From Polyangiaceae bacterium (GTDB lineage Bacteria; Myxococcota_A; Polyangia; Polyangiales; Polyangiaceae): 64,000 nt of DNA. This document shows, in pieces, positions 35,859 to 44,115 of this stretch. Position 1 is the stretch's first letter. Each line of letters opens with the position of its first letter. The stretch is taken from the NCBI GenBank assembly GCA_016712345.1, contig JADJRH010000001.1, forward strand, positions 1,736,001 to 1,800,000, written 5' to 3'. The notes under the pieces are model-generated. The model was not told the DNA's origin and searched no databases. It saw only the letters and a list, made by a program, of their open reading frames with translations. A program made the position numbers and the translations under genes.

Positions 35859-36806
35859 GGATTGGTGCGCGCGGTGTTTAGTCACCCGGAGCATGCGCGC
35901 GATGAATTGAAGTTTATCCTGCCCAAGGAGATCGCTTCTCAACTTGACTGGTCTACCCTGAAACTCGTCCCCGGCACATTCGTGGATGATGCGCTTCAGG
36001 CAAACTACTCTGACCTTTTGTACTCAGTAAAACTGCAGGAGAAGGAGTGTTTTATCTACCTGCTCTGGGAACACCAATCGTCCCCAGACAGGTTTTTGAT
36101 TTTCCGTGAACTCAAATATGTCGTCCGATTCTTGGATGAGTGGCTCACAGATCATCCCGACGCTACTCACCTACCCATTGTCATACCCATGGTTTTGGCG
36201 CACGGCAGCCGAGCATGGAGCTGCCCACTATCGTTTGAAGAGCTGATCAACATCCCCGAAGAGCTGAAACCCAGCGTGCTCAAATACGTGCCGTGTTTTC
36301 AGGTGCTGATCGATGATTTGTACCGCGAAACAGACGATGGCTTGCGCGCCCGCACACTCTCTACCCTCGCAGCGGTTGCGCTGTGGTGCTTGAAAAACGC
36401 ATTCAACACTCCCGAACTGCTAAAGACCGTGGTGCACTGGCGAATGTTGCTCCGAGCACTTCACAACTCAAACGGGGGTGCAGACTGGCTGCAACGGGTC
36501 TTTCTGTACATCACCGCCGTGCATGACGATCCAACCGAAACCGTGTTACCAACCATTGCAAAGTCACTCGAAGTGGAGGAGAATCAAGAAATGGCGACCA
36601 TTCAAGATCGATGGATAGAAAAGGGCGTCAAGAAGGGGCTGGAGCAAGGCCAGCGAGCTACCCTGCATCAGCTGCTTCGGCGCAAGTTTGGAAATGAAGC
36701 AGAAGACGTGAAAGGCCGAGTGGAAAACGCCACTCCCACCGAAGTAACCACCTGGCTCGATCGGCTCTTGTTTGCCACAACGCTCGAAGAAGTGTTCTCC
36801 CCGTAA
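35859..36806 (+). CDS. Rpn-family recombination-promoting nuclease / putative transposase
   Basis: A protein of about 315 residues of the Rpn (PF04754-type) PD-(D/E)xK family. The frame upstream reads RDGLVRAVFSHPEHARDE, as is usual at the start of the family, so a TTG at 35859 or GTG at 35862 is likely. The nuclease motif is DLLYSVKL followed by YLLWEHQSSPDRF, with the acidic and Gln residues in place. The C-terminal part is coiled and charged. Rpn proteins nick DNA and promote RecA-independent recombination. A relic of a second copy lies upstream at 35168, and a strong terminator follows. Confidence 0.85.
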   Translation, partial: GLVRAVFSHPEHARDELKFILPKEIASQLDWSTLKLVPGTFVDDALQANYSDLLYSVKLQEKECFIYLLWEHQSSPDRFLIFRELKYVVRFLDEWLTDHPDATHLPIVIPMVLAHGSRAWSCPLSFEELINIPEELKPSVLKYVPCFQVLIDDLYRETDDGLRARTLSTLAAVALWCLKNAFNTPELLKTVVHWRMLLRALHNSNGGADWLQRVFLYITAVHDDPTETVLPTIAKSLEVEENQEMATIQDRWIEKGVKKGLEQGQRATLHQLLRRKFGNEAEDVKGRVENATPTEVTTWLDRLLFATTLEEVFSP

Positions 36807-36833
36807 GGTCGAGCGTACACATCCCCCAATCCA

Positions 36834-36869
36834 ACGCCCCGCACGACAACGTCGCGGGGCGTCGTTTTT
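36834..36869 (+). terminator. Intrinsic terminator of the rpn gene
   Basis: ACGCCCCGC (36834-36842) pairs with GCGGGGCGT (36854-36862), and the stem is followed by CGTTTTT. It begins 28 bp after the rpn stop. This is a clear rho-independent terminator. Confidence 0.85.
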
Positions 36870-36953
36870 ACTCCCTTCGCAAAAAATCGAAACAAGGAGG
36901 GATGGGTGACAGGGCGCGGCCGGAAGGTTCAACGACGCGCAGCCCCCACATGT

Positions 36954-36959
36954 TATAAT
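36954..36959 (+). promoter_or_regulatory. Possible -10 box (TATAAT)
   Basis: A perfect TATAAT lies 13 bp before ATG 36973, leaving room only for a near-leaderless transcript. No well-spaced -35 box is seen. Confidence 0.3.
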
Positions 36960-36972
36960 CGTAACAACCACA

Positions 36973-37437
36973 ATGACCCGCACGTCAAGAAACGGAGTTC
37001 AACCGGGCGGCGCGCCGATTATAAAGAGCGGCGCCGCATGTTTGCTCGGGACAGAACTCGAAGTGGTCGCCGAGGTTGACTTGCAGCCGCTTCTGGAATC
37101 GTTTCAGCACCAAGTGGCGGTGATTCGCAACTCCCTCGATGAGGGTAGGTATACTCTTTGGGTTGAACTGACACAAACAGACGGTACTGTAGAAGATGCG
37201 GTTCGTCAGTACACCGCGCTCGTGAAAGCGTTGCCCCCGTCCGCGCGTACTCTTTGGGACTCCGCCATTGATAGGTGCCTCAACACGGGAGTTCAGGCGG
37301 GGTATGCCCCACACGCTTTTCCAGTTGGACTATCCACGAACGCGATGGCCCTCGCTGTGCGCGCCTCGCTGCGTCACGTGTTTACCATTTACGCCCAGGA
37401 CGACGGGCATCGCCGTGCGCGTCGGCCGAAACGGTAA
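36973..37437 (+). CDS. Hypothetical protein
   Basis: A 154-residue soluble protein of unknown family. The stretch RYTLWVELTQTDGTVEDAVR and KALPPSARTLWDSAIDRCLN looks like a real fold with alternating strands and helices, and codon use fits the neighbours. The end is basic (HRRARRPKR). No catalytic motif or signal peptide. It follows the rpn terminator and is probably transcribed from its own promoter. Confidence 0.55.
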   Translation: MTRTSRNGVQPGGAPIIKSGAACLLGTELEVVAEVDLQPLLESFQHQVAVIRNSLDEGRYTLWVELTQTDGTVEDAVRQYTALVKALPPSARTLWDSAIDRCLNTGVQAGYAPHAFPVGLSTNAMALAVRASLRHVFTIYAQDDGHRRARRPKR

Positions 37438-37490
37438 GGTCGGTCCCGAGACTGCGTATACATGACTGACTGGCGCCCTGTCCTTGCCCT

Positions 37491-38066
37491 TTAGTCGTAC
37501 CTCAACTCCAGCGTCGCATCGGCGTTTGTTACAGAGACCGATGCCACTTTTCCGCGCGGATTTTTGGCACCTACCACGTGAAGGACGGCTTCGGCGCTGG
37601 CAGACAGATCTTCCCAAACGAGTGGAGTAAACCCATGCCAGCCACGAAATCGAATGAGGACGACGTGAGGCTTGGACTCGACATCAATGGTGCCGCCGCG
37701 AAAGTAGAGTTGTAATAAACGGTGGGTATGTTGAGCGACGGTGGATGGGGAGAGAAGTTTGACAACCATTCGGTGGAGACCGGTGAAGTCACGTTCGGTG
37801 GTGGCGCGCGCCAGGTCGCGGATGAGTTGCACGCCACCGCCGGTTGTGGCGTCGATCGCGCGGAGCAGCTCGCCAAAATCGGCGGCGGAGTACCACCCCA
37901 CTGGCACAAGTTGCCTCAATCGAACTTGCTCTCGCAGTGGGCCGCGGAGGTTGTCGACCGCGGCATCAACTGCATTTTGACCTCGAATTTCTTTTAGACT
38001 TTGGAGGGTTCCACTAAAGTTGGTGCCTTTTGCCTGACTGTTGGCAACTTGTACTGCGAGCATCAT
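37491..38066 (-). CDS. Conserved myxobacterial-type protein of unknown function
   Basis: A 191-residue soluble protein starting at tandem ATG codons after an AGGA ribosome site. The layout (SGTLQSLKEIRG near the start, a GWYSAADFGELLRAID helix, and a LYFRGGTIDVESK beta region) broadly resembles DUF2378-like and heme-NO-binding-like myxobacterial proteins. No cofactor residues stand out. It is convergent with the upstream hypothetical gene. Confidence 0.55.
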   Translation of the reverse strand: MMLAVQVANSQAKGTNFSGTLQSLKEIRGQNAVDAAVDNLRGPLREQVRLRQLVPVGWYSAADFGELLRAIDATTGGGVQLIRDLARATTERDFTGLHRMVVKLLSPSTVAQHTHRLLQLYFRGGTIDVESKPHVVLIRFRGWHGFTPLVWEDLSASAEAVLHVVGAKNPRGKVASVSVTNADATLELRYD

Positions 38067-38227
38067 GACGGGTTTTCCTGTCCGGGGTTCAGGAAGTCAG
38101 ATGCAGAATGTGGGCCGAGGTTTCAGGCGTAAACCCGCCGTGATCGAGGCTACAAACGGAGCGCGGTGTACGCATGCGCGCTTGGGTAGATATGGTACGG
38201 GTACTGGAGCGTTGGGGAGGCTTTGGG

Positions 38228-41200
38228 TTAATAAGCGCTGGAGGCCACGAAGTACCATTGGCCGTCGATGAGCGATTTGGGGGTTAGACCCCGCGCCCAG
38301 CCAAGCCGGAGTTGGGCATTGAGGCCGTAGAAAAGGGTTACCCCAAACCAGAGTTCGGCACCCAGAGAGGCGTGTAGAAGAGGGGTGTCGAGAAAGCGGT
38401 CGTTGCGGAAGAAGGCCATTTTTTCAACGTTGAAGTCGTTGAAAGCTCCGCCCATGTCGGTGAAGAGGTTGCCGTCGATGCGGCGAATATAAAAGGGTAA
38501 GGTAGAAATTCCAACTTCAGGGACATAGATGGGAAAGCGGTATTCTGCATTTCCAAGGAGGTACTCTCTGCCGCCGAAGGCGTTGGCTCCATAACCACGC
38601 AGTACGAAGGCGCCGTTAAACACACCTGACAGAATTGTATCGGGGAATGTGTTTCGGGCGAGGTTGTATCCACCGACGAAAAAGCTGTTGCCTCGTGGGT
38701 AGGTTCCTCCGGCGACTCCACCGGCGGCGCGCAACGCGAGAGCATGATTTTTGGCCCAGGACCAGGGCCAGTTGATGGGAACATACCCGGTGAGGACACC
38801 TTCAAATCGGTAGGTGTCAAATGCCGAGGCGGTGGGGTTGCCTCCAAAGTCGATCCCGAGGTTGAACGCAAATCCCCGCGCGGAGCCGGGTGTTTTGAGC
38901 CCACCTTCGATGTTGGAAAAGGAGTAGCCGAGGTGGACAATACCGATGGTTCCCTCGGGAGGTCGCTGGGTGACTGTGGCCCAAGGGTCAAGTTTATCGC
39001 CGACGGGAAACTCACCTGAGTATGTGGCGAGGCTGTAGGAGAGTCCGAAGGAGTGACTTGTAAACTCGTCGTTGATGGGAAGGGAGATGCCGGTGGTAAT
39101 ACCGGTGGCGCGCTCGATGTAGGTGGTTTCTGTATCGCTGATTTTGTAACCGCCGCGGGGGGACACCGAGTGGAAAAGGCGCACCCCCACATCAAACGGG
39201 AGGCGGTTATAGCTGTACGAAAGGGCAAATTCAGGCGACGGAGCTTTGGGGTCAGCGGTGATTCGGGCGCCGACTCGATGGAGGCCGGCGATGTCTTCAC
39301 CATCCGTGGTGAGTGAAAAGGCGGTATCGGAGAACTTGCCCGGGGCTACGTCGACAAAGTAGTTGCGGGGTCGGATAGTGGGGAGGGGGTTATACGGCTT
39401 GATGGTAAACTTGGTGGGTAGGACGGGAGCGACGGGGTCGGGCCGGTCATTGGGTGGGGCCGGAGCGTCGAGAAATTGGGAAGGATCGAGCGGCATGGTA
39501 AAGAGGTCATATCCAGCCGATGTGTACCCTTGGTAGACGAGTGTTTTGCCGTCGTCGCTGATCGCGGGCGAAAGAGCGCCGGTTTTTACGTTGGTGACTT
39601 GTTTGAGAGCCGCGGTGGCAATGTCGTACGCGTAGATGTTTGGAATGCCACTTCGGTCGGAAGAGAAGTAGAGGGTTTTTTGATCGGGCGAAAAGACGGG
39701 TTGCATGTCAAGCGCTCGATCGTTCGTGACGGCCTGAATTTGTCCGGTAGCAACGTTGACAATGCGGACGTCGCGATATCCGCCGGCGCGCCAATGGCTG
39801 TAGGCTACCCATTGTCCGTCGGGTGAGTAGCGAGGTGTGTACACTTGTTCAAAGCGGAGGCTTGGAACGAGGTCGCGTTTACCCGTGAGGCTGCCGTCGG
39901 CCGCGATATCGGCAATTTCCAAAAATTGGGTGCCGCGGGCGTTGACTGTGAAGACAACTTGTTTTCCGTCGGGCCGCACTTCAACGAAGGGGGTGCGTTG
40001 GCCTTGGGTGAGGCGTTTGCGGTAAGGTTCGTCACCGCGGGGGGCCGTTTTTCCAGCGGGTAGGTGGAAGATGTCGTCGCGGAAGTAGAAATTTTTGAAG
40101 GGGGTTGTGGAGGTAAAGTAGAGTTCGCCGGAGTCGGAGAATGAAGGGGCTGTGGAGCCGCGAGTGCGGGCGACAAGCTCGGCGGTTCGCTCCGTTTCAC
40201 CGGTGGGTAGGTTGAGGGGGATGCGGTAGATTCCTGTTCGTTGATCAAGGTCGTCGCGGAAGTATGCCAGTTCTGGAGCGTCGCTTTTGCGTGCGGCGCG
40301 CGGTACGAAGCGTGGGTAGATCGCAAACGAACCGTGGTGGGTAATACGTTTTCCTTCGCGCAGGCCGCGGCTAAGAACCTTGCGCATTTGGTCTTTGTAC
40401 TGGCGTTTGAGGCGATCTTTGAAGCCTTCGTAGAGTTCTGGGTAAGTTTTTCCGGTTTGGCGCCAGATGGATCGGTTAATGGCGAGCGGTATTGTAGAAG
40501 ATCCGTAGTCACGGGAGACTGCGCGGAGGGTGTCGCGGCCGTAGATTTCGGATATCCAGCTCAGAAAGCGAGAACCGTATAAATACCAGATGGTGCCCTG
40601 AGGCCAGCGTTGAGGGGCACTGCAAACGTCGTCGAGGCCGGCAATGTTGTCTTCAAGGACGTCGGCCCGCATGTACATGTCAAAGATGGTGTTGCGGAGG
40701 CGACCGCCGCTCGTGTGATCGCTTTCAAAAAGCGTGGCGAGGCCCTCGGTGATGAAGCGAGGTTGCGCTTGATTTGGAGAGTAGGTTTTGCCGAGGACGG
40801 CGTTGATAACGGTGGCCACTCCACCCATGGTGTCGATGTGGAGGATGTGGGTATGTTCGTGGGTAACGAGGGAAAGGTACCAATCGTCGTAGTCGTTGAG
40901 CGGTGAAAAATCGTCGGGGGATGTGACGAACAGGCGAATGGTATTGTAGGGGACAATGTTGGCAGAGCCGTTTGCCGATTCTGAGTTGTCGGTGATGAGG
41001 ACTTCTGTCCGGTCGTCGGGCTCGTGTCCAAGCGGGCCGCGGAGGCTGTAATGCGCTGCTTCAGCCACTTGGGCAACGCGGCGGGCAATGGGTTCTAGGC
41101 CGGTTGGGTAGTGGATATTGAAGTGGTCTGTTTGGAGGGTATACCAGGCGAGTTCAGGGTCGTTAATGGCCTGCGCGGGCGTTGAGAAACACACGCCGGC

Positions 41201-41251
41201 GCTGAGTGCGGCGAGTCCGACGAGGACGGGTAGGAGGGTTTTCTTGATCAC
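38228..41251 (-). CDS. Gluzincin-like metallopeptidase / TolB-propeller / Omp85-like barrel fusion
   Basis: A 1007-residue exported protein with signal peptide. Residues 30-310 form a metallopeptidase-like domain with HEHTH (131-135) and the third ligand in ITEGLA (Glu169), so the zinc site looks complete. Residues about 330-620 carry TolB/PD40 propeller repeats (YSPDGQWVAYSHW, FSPDQKTLYFSSDRSG). The rest looks like a BamA/Omp85-type barrel with GGYNLARNTF, VLRGYGANAFGG and GNAEYRFPI, and ends in an aromatic residue (SAY). It would sit in the outer membrane with propeller and peptidase in the periplasm. It starts at GTG within a 4-bp overlap (GTGA) with the PilZ gene. Confidence 0.85.
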   Translation of the reverse strand: MIKKTLLPVLVGLAALSAGVCFSTPAQAINDPELAWYTLQTDHFNIHYPTGLEPIARRVAQVAEAAHYSLRGPLGHEPDDRTEVLITDNSESANGSANIVPYNTIRLFVTSPDDFSPLNDYDDWYLSLVTHEHTHILHIDTMGGVATVINAVLGKTYSPNQAQPRFITEGLATLFESDHTSGGRLRNTIFDMYMRADVLEDNIAGLDDVCSAPQRWPQGTIWYLYGSRFLSWISEIYGRDTLRAVSRDYGSSTIPLAINRSIWRQTGKTYPELYEGFKDRLKRQYKDQMRKVLSRGLREGKRITHHGSFAIYPRFVPRAARKSDAPELAYFRDDLDQRTGIYRIPLNLPTGETERTAELVARTRGSTAPSFSDSGELYFTSTTPFKNFYFRDDIFHLPAGKTAPRGDEPYRKRLTQGQRTPFVEVRPDGKQVVFTVNARGTQFLEIADIAADGSLTGKRDLVPSLRFEQVYTPRYSPDGQWVAYSHWRAGGYRDVRIVNVATGQIQAVTNDRALDMQPVFSPDQKTLYFSSDRSGIPNIYAYDIATAALKQVTNVKTGALSPAISDDGKTLVYQGYTSAGYDLFTMPLDPSQFLDAPAPPNDRPDPVAPVLPTKFTIKPYNPLPTIRPRNYFVDVAPGKFSDTAFSLTTDGEDIAGLHRVGARITADPKAPSPEFALSYSYNRLPFDVGVRLFHSVSPRGGYKISDTETTYIERATGITTGISLPINDEFTSHSFGLSYSLATYSGEFPVGDKLDPWATVTQRPPEGTIGIVHLGYSFSNIEGGLKTPGSARGFAFNLGIDFGGNPTASAFDTYRFEGVLTGYVPINWPWSWAKNHALALRAAGGVAGGTYPRGNSFFVGGYNLARNTFPDTILSGVFNGAFVLRGYGANAFGGREYLLGNAEYRFPIYVPEVGISTLPFYIRRIDGNLFTDMGGAFNDFNVEKMAFFRNDRFLDTPLLHASLGAELWFGVTLFYGLNAQLRLGWARGLTPKSLIDGQWYFVASSAY

Positions 41252-42510
41252 AAGTCGTCGTAGAAAAGCGGCTCGCGGTTGCGAGCATACCGGTAGACAA
41301 GCTGGCGGCCTTCTGGGGAGATATCTGTAAAACGAGCGCCGAATCCGGGGTCGCCGTCGCCGCGAGGTTCACGCACCCACTGGACAACGGCGGTCGCATG
41401 AAATTCATAATTGCCGGGGAGCAATACATGAAGCTGTACGCTGCTTCCGATTTTGGGGATTTTGTAGGTGGCAACGAAGACGCCGCCGTGTTCAACAACG
41501 TCGTTGCCGGCGAGGCCTTTATAGAAATTGGAAGAGGAGCGGGTTCCAAGTTCTACCGCAATGACCTGACCCTTGGGCGCGGCGGCGGGCGCAACCGGTT
41601 TGGCCGGTTCATGGGTAGGTGCCGGGGTGAATGCCACCGGCGGAGTCATGGCAGAGGCGGCCGGTGTGTACGCAGGCCCAGAGGGGTACGCCTCAGGCGC
41701 CGGGGCGGATGCCTGCGGTGTTGAAAATGGGGAAGGTAAAGAGGTTTGCGGCGCCGACGGTTGGGGCGCGGCAAAAGGGGATGGGAGGGAGGTTGCGGGA
41801 GCCTGCGGGGCTGAATACGGCTGCGGGGCGGGGGCGGCCGAAGCTTGGGGAGCTGAAAAAGGCGACGGTTGGTGGGCAGCCGGGGCAGCGGGAGCGGGCG
41901 CAGGAGCAGGAGCAGGTTGAGGGCTTGTATACGGTGCCGGGGCCGGCGCCGGAGTGGGAACCGCGATGGGGTCGGGTACCGGGATGAGCCGCGGTGTTTG
42001 GGATACAGGCTGTGGTGCAGCGGGCTGCGGAGCCGCGACGACGGGTACAACCGGGCTGGCACTGATGATGGGGAGGGTGCCATGCATCCCGACCGGAGCG
42101 GCGGGCGGCGCGGGTTGAGCTGCCGGGGCGGGTGCGGGGGCCGGAGCCACCGGGGCGGGGGCCAGGGGCGCAGGTTGAGGCGCGGGTGCGGGTGGCTGGT
42201 ACTTGGCGAGCGCACGCGCTTTGGTGAGCGAGGCGGCGACGGCTTCCATCACGGCATCGACGGCGGGATGGTTTGCGTCGATTTGCTGGAGGCGATCGAG
42301 TGCGTCGCGCACTTTGTTGAGCGCTTCGGCCCGGCCGTCGAGCTGCGTTCCCTGCGAGCGTTCGATGCGATGAAAAACGCTCATCGCCTCGGCGATGGGG
42401 TCGGCTACGTCCATCAGTTCTTCGGGAACGTCACCACTGCCCTGCAATGCGTTGAGCGCCGTGGCGAGCTGCTCTCGTGCGACTTTTGCGAGCTGTACAA
42501 CGTCGGTCAT
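41248..42510 (-). CDS. PilZ-domain (TIGR02266-like) protein with long Pro/Ala linker
   Basis: A 420-residue protein in three parts: an N-terminal helical region (1-105), about 200 residues of Ala/Pro-rich linker, and a C-terminal PilZ-like domain with HGGVFVATYKIPKIGSSVQL, WVREPRGD and the ending NREPLFYDDL. The end is typical of the myxobacterial TIGR02266 group. PilZ domains often bind cyclic-di-GMP; the RxxxR element is not obvious, so binding is uncertain. A GGAG ribosome site lies 7 bases before ATG. It overlaps the following fusion-protein gene by 4 bp. Confidence 0.8.
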   Translation of the reverse strand: MTDVVQLAKVAREQLATALNALQGSGDVPEELMDVADPIAEAMSVFHRIERSQGTQLDGRAEALNKVRDALDRLQQIDANHPAVDAVMEAVAASLTKARALAKYQPPAPAPQPAPLAPAPVAPAPAPAPAAQPAPPAAPVGMHGTLPIISASPVVPVVAAPQPAAPQPVSQTPRLIPVPDPIAVPTPAPAPAPYTSPQPAPAPAPAPAAPAAHQPSPFSAPQASAAPAPQPYSAPQAPATSLPSPFAAPQPSAPQTSLPSPFSTPQASAPAPEAYPSGPAYTPAASAMTPPVAFTPAPTHEPAKPVAPAAAPKGQVIAVELGTRSSSNFYKGLAGNDVVEHGGVFVATYKIPKIGSSVQLHVLLPGNYEFHATAVVQWVREPRGDGDPGFGARFTDISPEGRQLVYRYARNREPLFYDDL

Positions 42511-42579
42511 GGATTCTCCAAAAACGGTGGGACATGCGAGCTGCGCCGAGCGCGCGAGCGAGGGTACACCAGTCGGTGG

Positions 42580-43473
42580 TTAATCGGGAGAGCGCGCAGC
42601 GGAGTGGATTAGCTCGGCAAGTTGCGCGGCACTGGCCGGCTCGCCGTCGAGTTCGACCTCGAGGAGTTCAACGGCGCCGTCCGCGGTTCGAACAATGCAG
42701 CGAGAGTGGAAGACAGCAGCCTCTCCAGGGACCATCACGGCCGGAAATGGGGAAACGGTGCGGGCGGCCAGCACGGTGACGGTGATGCCGGCGATTTCGG
42801 TGTACGCACCGGGCGCGGGTGCGAGGGCGCGCACCTGCCGGAGAAGTTCATGCGTGGGTTTGGTCCAATGGAGAACGCAATCGTCGTCGGTGGGCGCCGG
42901 TGCCAACGTGACCAGGTTTGGATCTTGCGGGACGGCCGGCGGGGGTTTACCGCGCGCGAACGCGGCCACGGTGGAGCGAAGAATGCGGAGGCTCGGCCGA
43001 TCGAGAGCGCGAGCGAGTTGCCATGCGTTCCACGTGGGATCGATGGCGATGCGCTCGACGGCGAGCACGTCACCCGTGTCGTAGTCGGCTTCAAGGCGAT
43101 GAACGGACACGCCTGTTTCTGTGTCGCCCGAGCGGATTGCCCAAAACGTTGGATCGGGGCCGCGATGGCGAGGCAAAAGGGAAGGATGGGCGCCGATGCC
43201 GCCGAAGCGCGCTGCGTACACAACGTCCATTGGGAGGCGTTTGGTCCAAAACCAACTGACAACGATGTCGGGCTTTAGATCTCGAACGCGTTGGATGAAC
43301 GCCGGACGGGTTGCGTCGGGTTTGATAGCAGCTCTGGATCCGAAGTGTCTTTTTGCGCGGCGCAGACCAACGGAGTCGGTTCGGCAAAATGCGGCCAGGG
43401 CGATGTCGTGGCCGTCGTGTTCGAGAAGAAGGGCAGCGAGCGGCAATCCGAAGAAGGCTATTTTGAGAGGCAC
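42580..43473 (-). CDS. Formyltransferase-like protein with altered catalytic Asn
   Basis: A 297-residue protein of the Fmt/ArnA-N formyltransferase fold. The loop GAHPSLLPRHRGP and the SGDTETGVSVHRL...DYDTGD segment match the family. His96 and Asp132 of the catalytic triad are present, but the Asn of the usual IN-x-H motif is Gly94. The C-terminal part has the second beta domain of Fmt. It may use another substrate or have lost activity. Start is GTG. In a glycan-related run a formylated amino sugar is a possible product (inference). Confidence 0.7.
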   Translation of the reverse strand: MPLKIAFFGLPLAALLLEHDGHDIALAAFCRTDSVGLRRAKRHFGSRAAIKPDATRPAFIQRVRDLKPDIVVSWFWTKRLPMDVVYAARFGGIGAHPSLLPRHRGPDPTFWAIRSGDTETGVSVHRLEADYDTGDVLAVERIAIDPTWNAWQLARALDRPSLRILRSTVAAFARGKPPPAVPQDPNLVTLAPAPTDDDCVLHWTKPTHELLRQVRALAPAPGAYTEIAGITVTVLAARTVSPFPAVMVPGEAAVFHSRCIVRTADGAVELLEVELDGEPASAAQLAELIHSAARSPD

Positions 43474-43485
43474 GGCGCAAACCGG

Positions 43486-44106
43486 TCAGAGCGTAAACTC
43501 AATTTCTTTGTCTTGTGTACCCGCGCCGGGGGAGAGCGAAACGCTTGTGGCGTAGGTTTTTTGACCGATGCGTACACTGAGCTGAACTTTGACGGGCGGC
43601 ACTACACCGTTGAGTTCAGCCAGGTGGATGACAACGCGGTATTTGCCGCGTTTGGGCTCACTTTCGGCCAAAAACACATTTTCGATGTTTTGGCCGTAAC
43701 AAGCGCCGTCGTTGGGACATTCACGATCTTTGAGGAGTCCGTCGGCGGTGGTGTCGCCGAGATGAGCCTGCTCGTTATGTGTGTCGAAAACTTGAAGGTC
43801 GACGTCGGCGTCGGCGGCGTCCCACGCGATCATGAATTGGAGAACGCCGGTGTGTACACCGCAGCCTTCATCAATGACGCCGTTGCAGTTGTTGTCTTTG
43901 GCGTCGAAACAAGTTTCTACGCCGCTCGGTGTACACGCCAAGTCAAGCGTTTGGCCGTCGGGCGTTTTGACGTTTTTTGGCGCGAGAGGCGCGGGTGTTT
44001 TAGGGGCCGGAACTTCAATGCATGCGGCCGCCGTTGTGAACGACAACGCACCTAGCAGGCCGAGCGCGAGAGCGCTTTTTAGGAGCTTGGATTGGGGCCG
44101 AACCAT
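43486..44106 (-). CDS. YfaP/DUF2135-like exported protein with metal-binding-like motif
   Basis: A signal peptide (LALGLLGALSFTTAAAC) leads a 206-residue protein that may be a lipoprotein at Cys29. The Cys-rich stretch CTPSGVETCFDAKDNNCNG resembles the MopE-like metal-binding motif of delta-type bacteria. Then comes a DUF2135-like domain with DADVDLQVFDTHNE and GQNIENVF. Neighbours are a TPR-PEGA protein and a formyltransferase-like protein, with 9 and 12 bp gaps. The role is unknown. Confidence 0.7.
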   Translation of the reverse strand: MVRPQSKLLKSALALGLLGALSFTTAAACIEVPAPKTPAPLAPKNVKTPDGQTLDLACTPSGVETCFDAKDNNCNGVIDEGCGVHTGVLQFMIAWDAADADVDLQVFDTHNEQAHLGDTTADGLLKDRECPNDGACYGQNIENVFLAESEPKRGKYRVVIHLAELNGVVPPVKVQLSVRIGQKTYATSVSLSPGAGTQDKEIEFTL

Positions 44107-44115
44107 GAGAAATGA

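Noticed and set aside
35503..35910. Open frame across the 144-bp hairpin
   Set aside because: No protein features; it reads through an inverted repeat and out of phase into the rpn gene.
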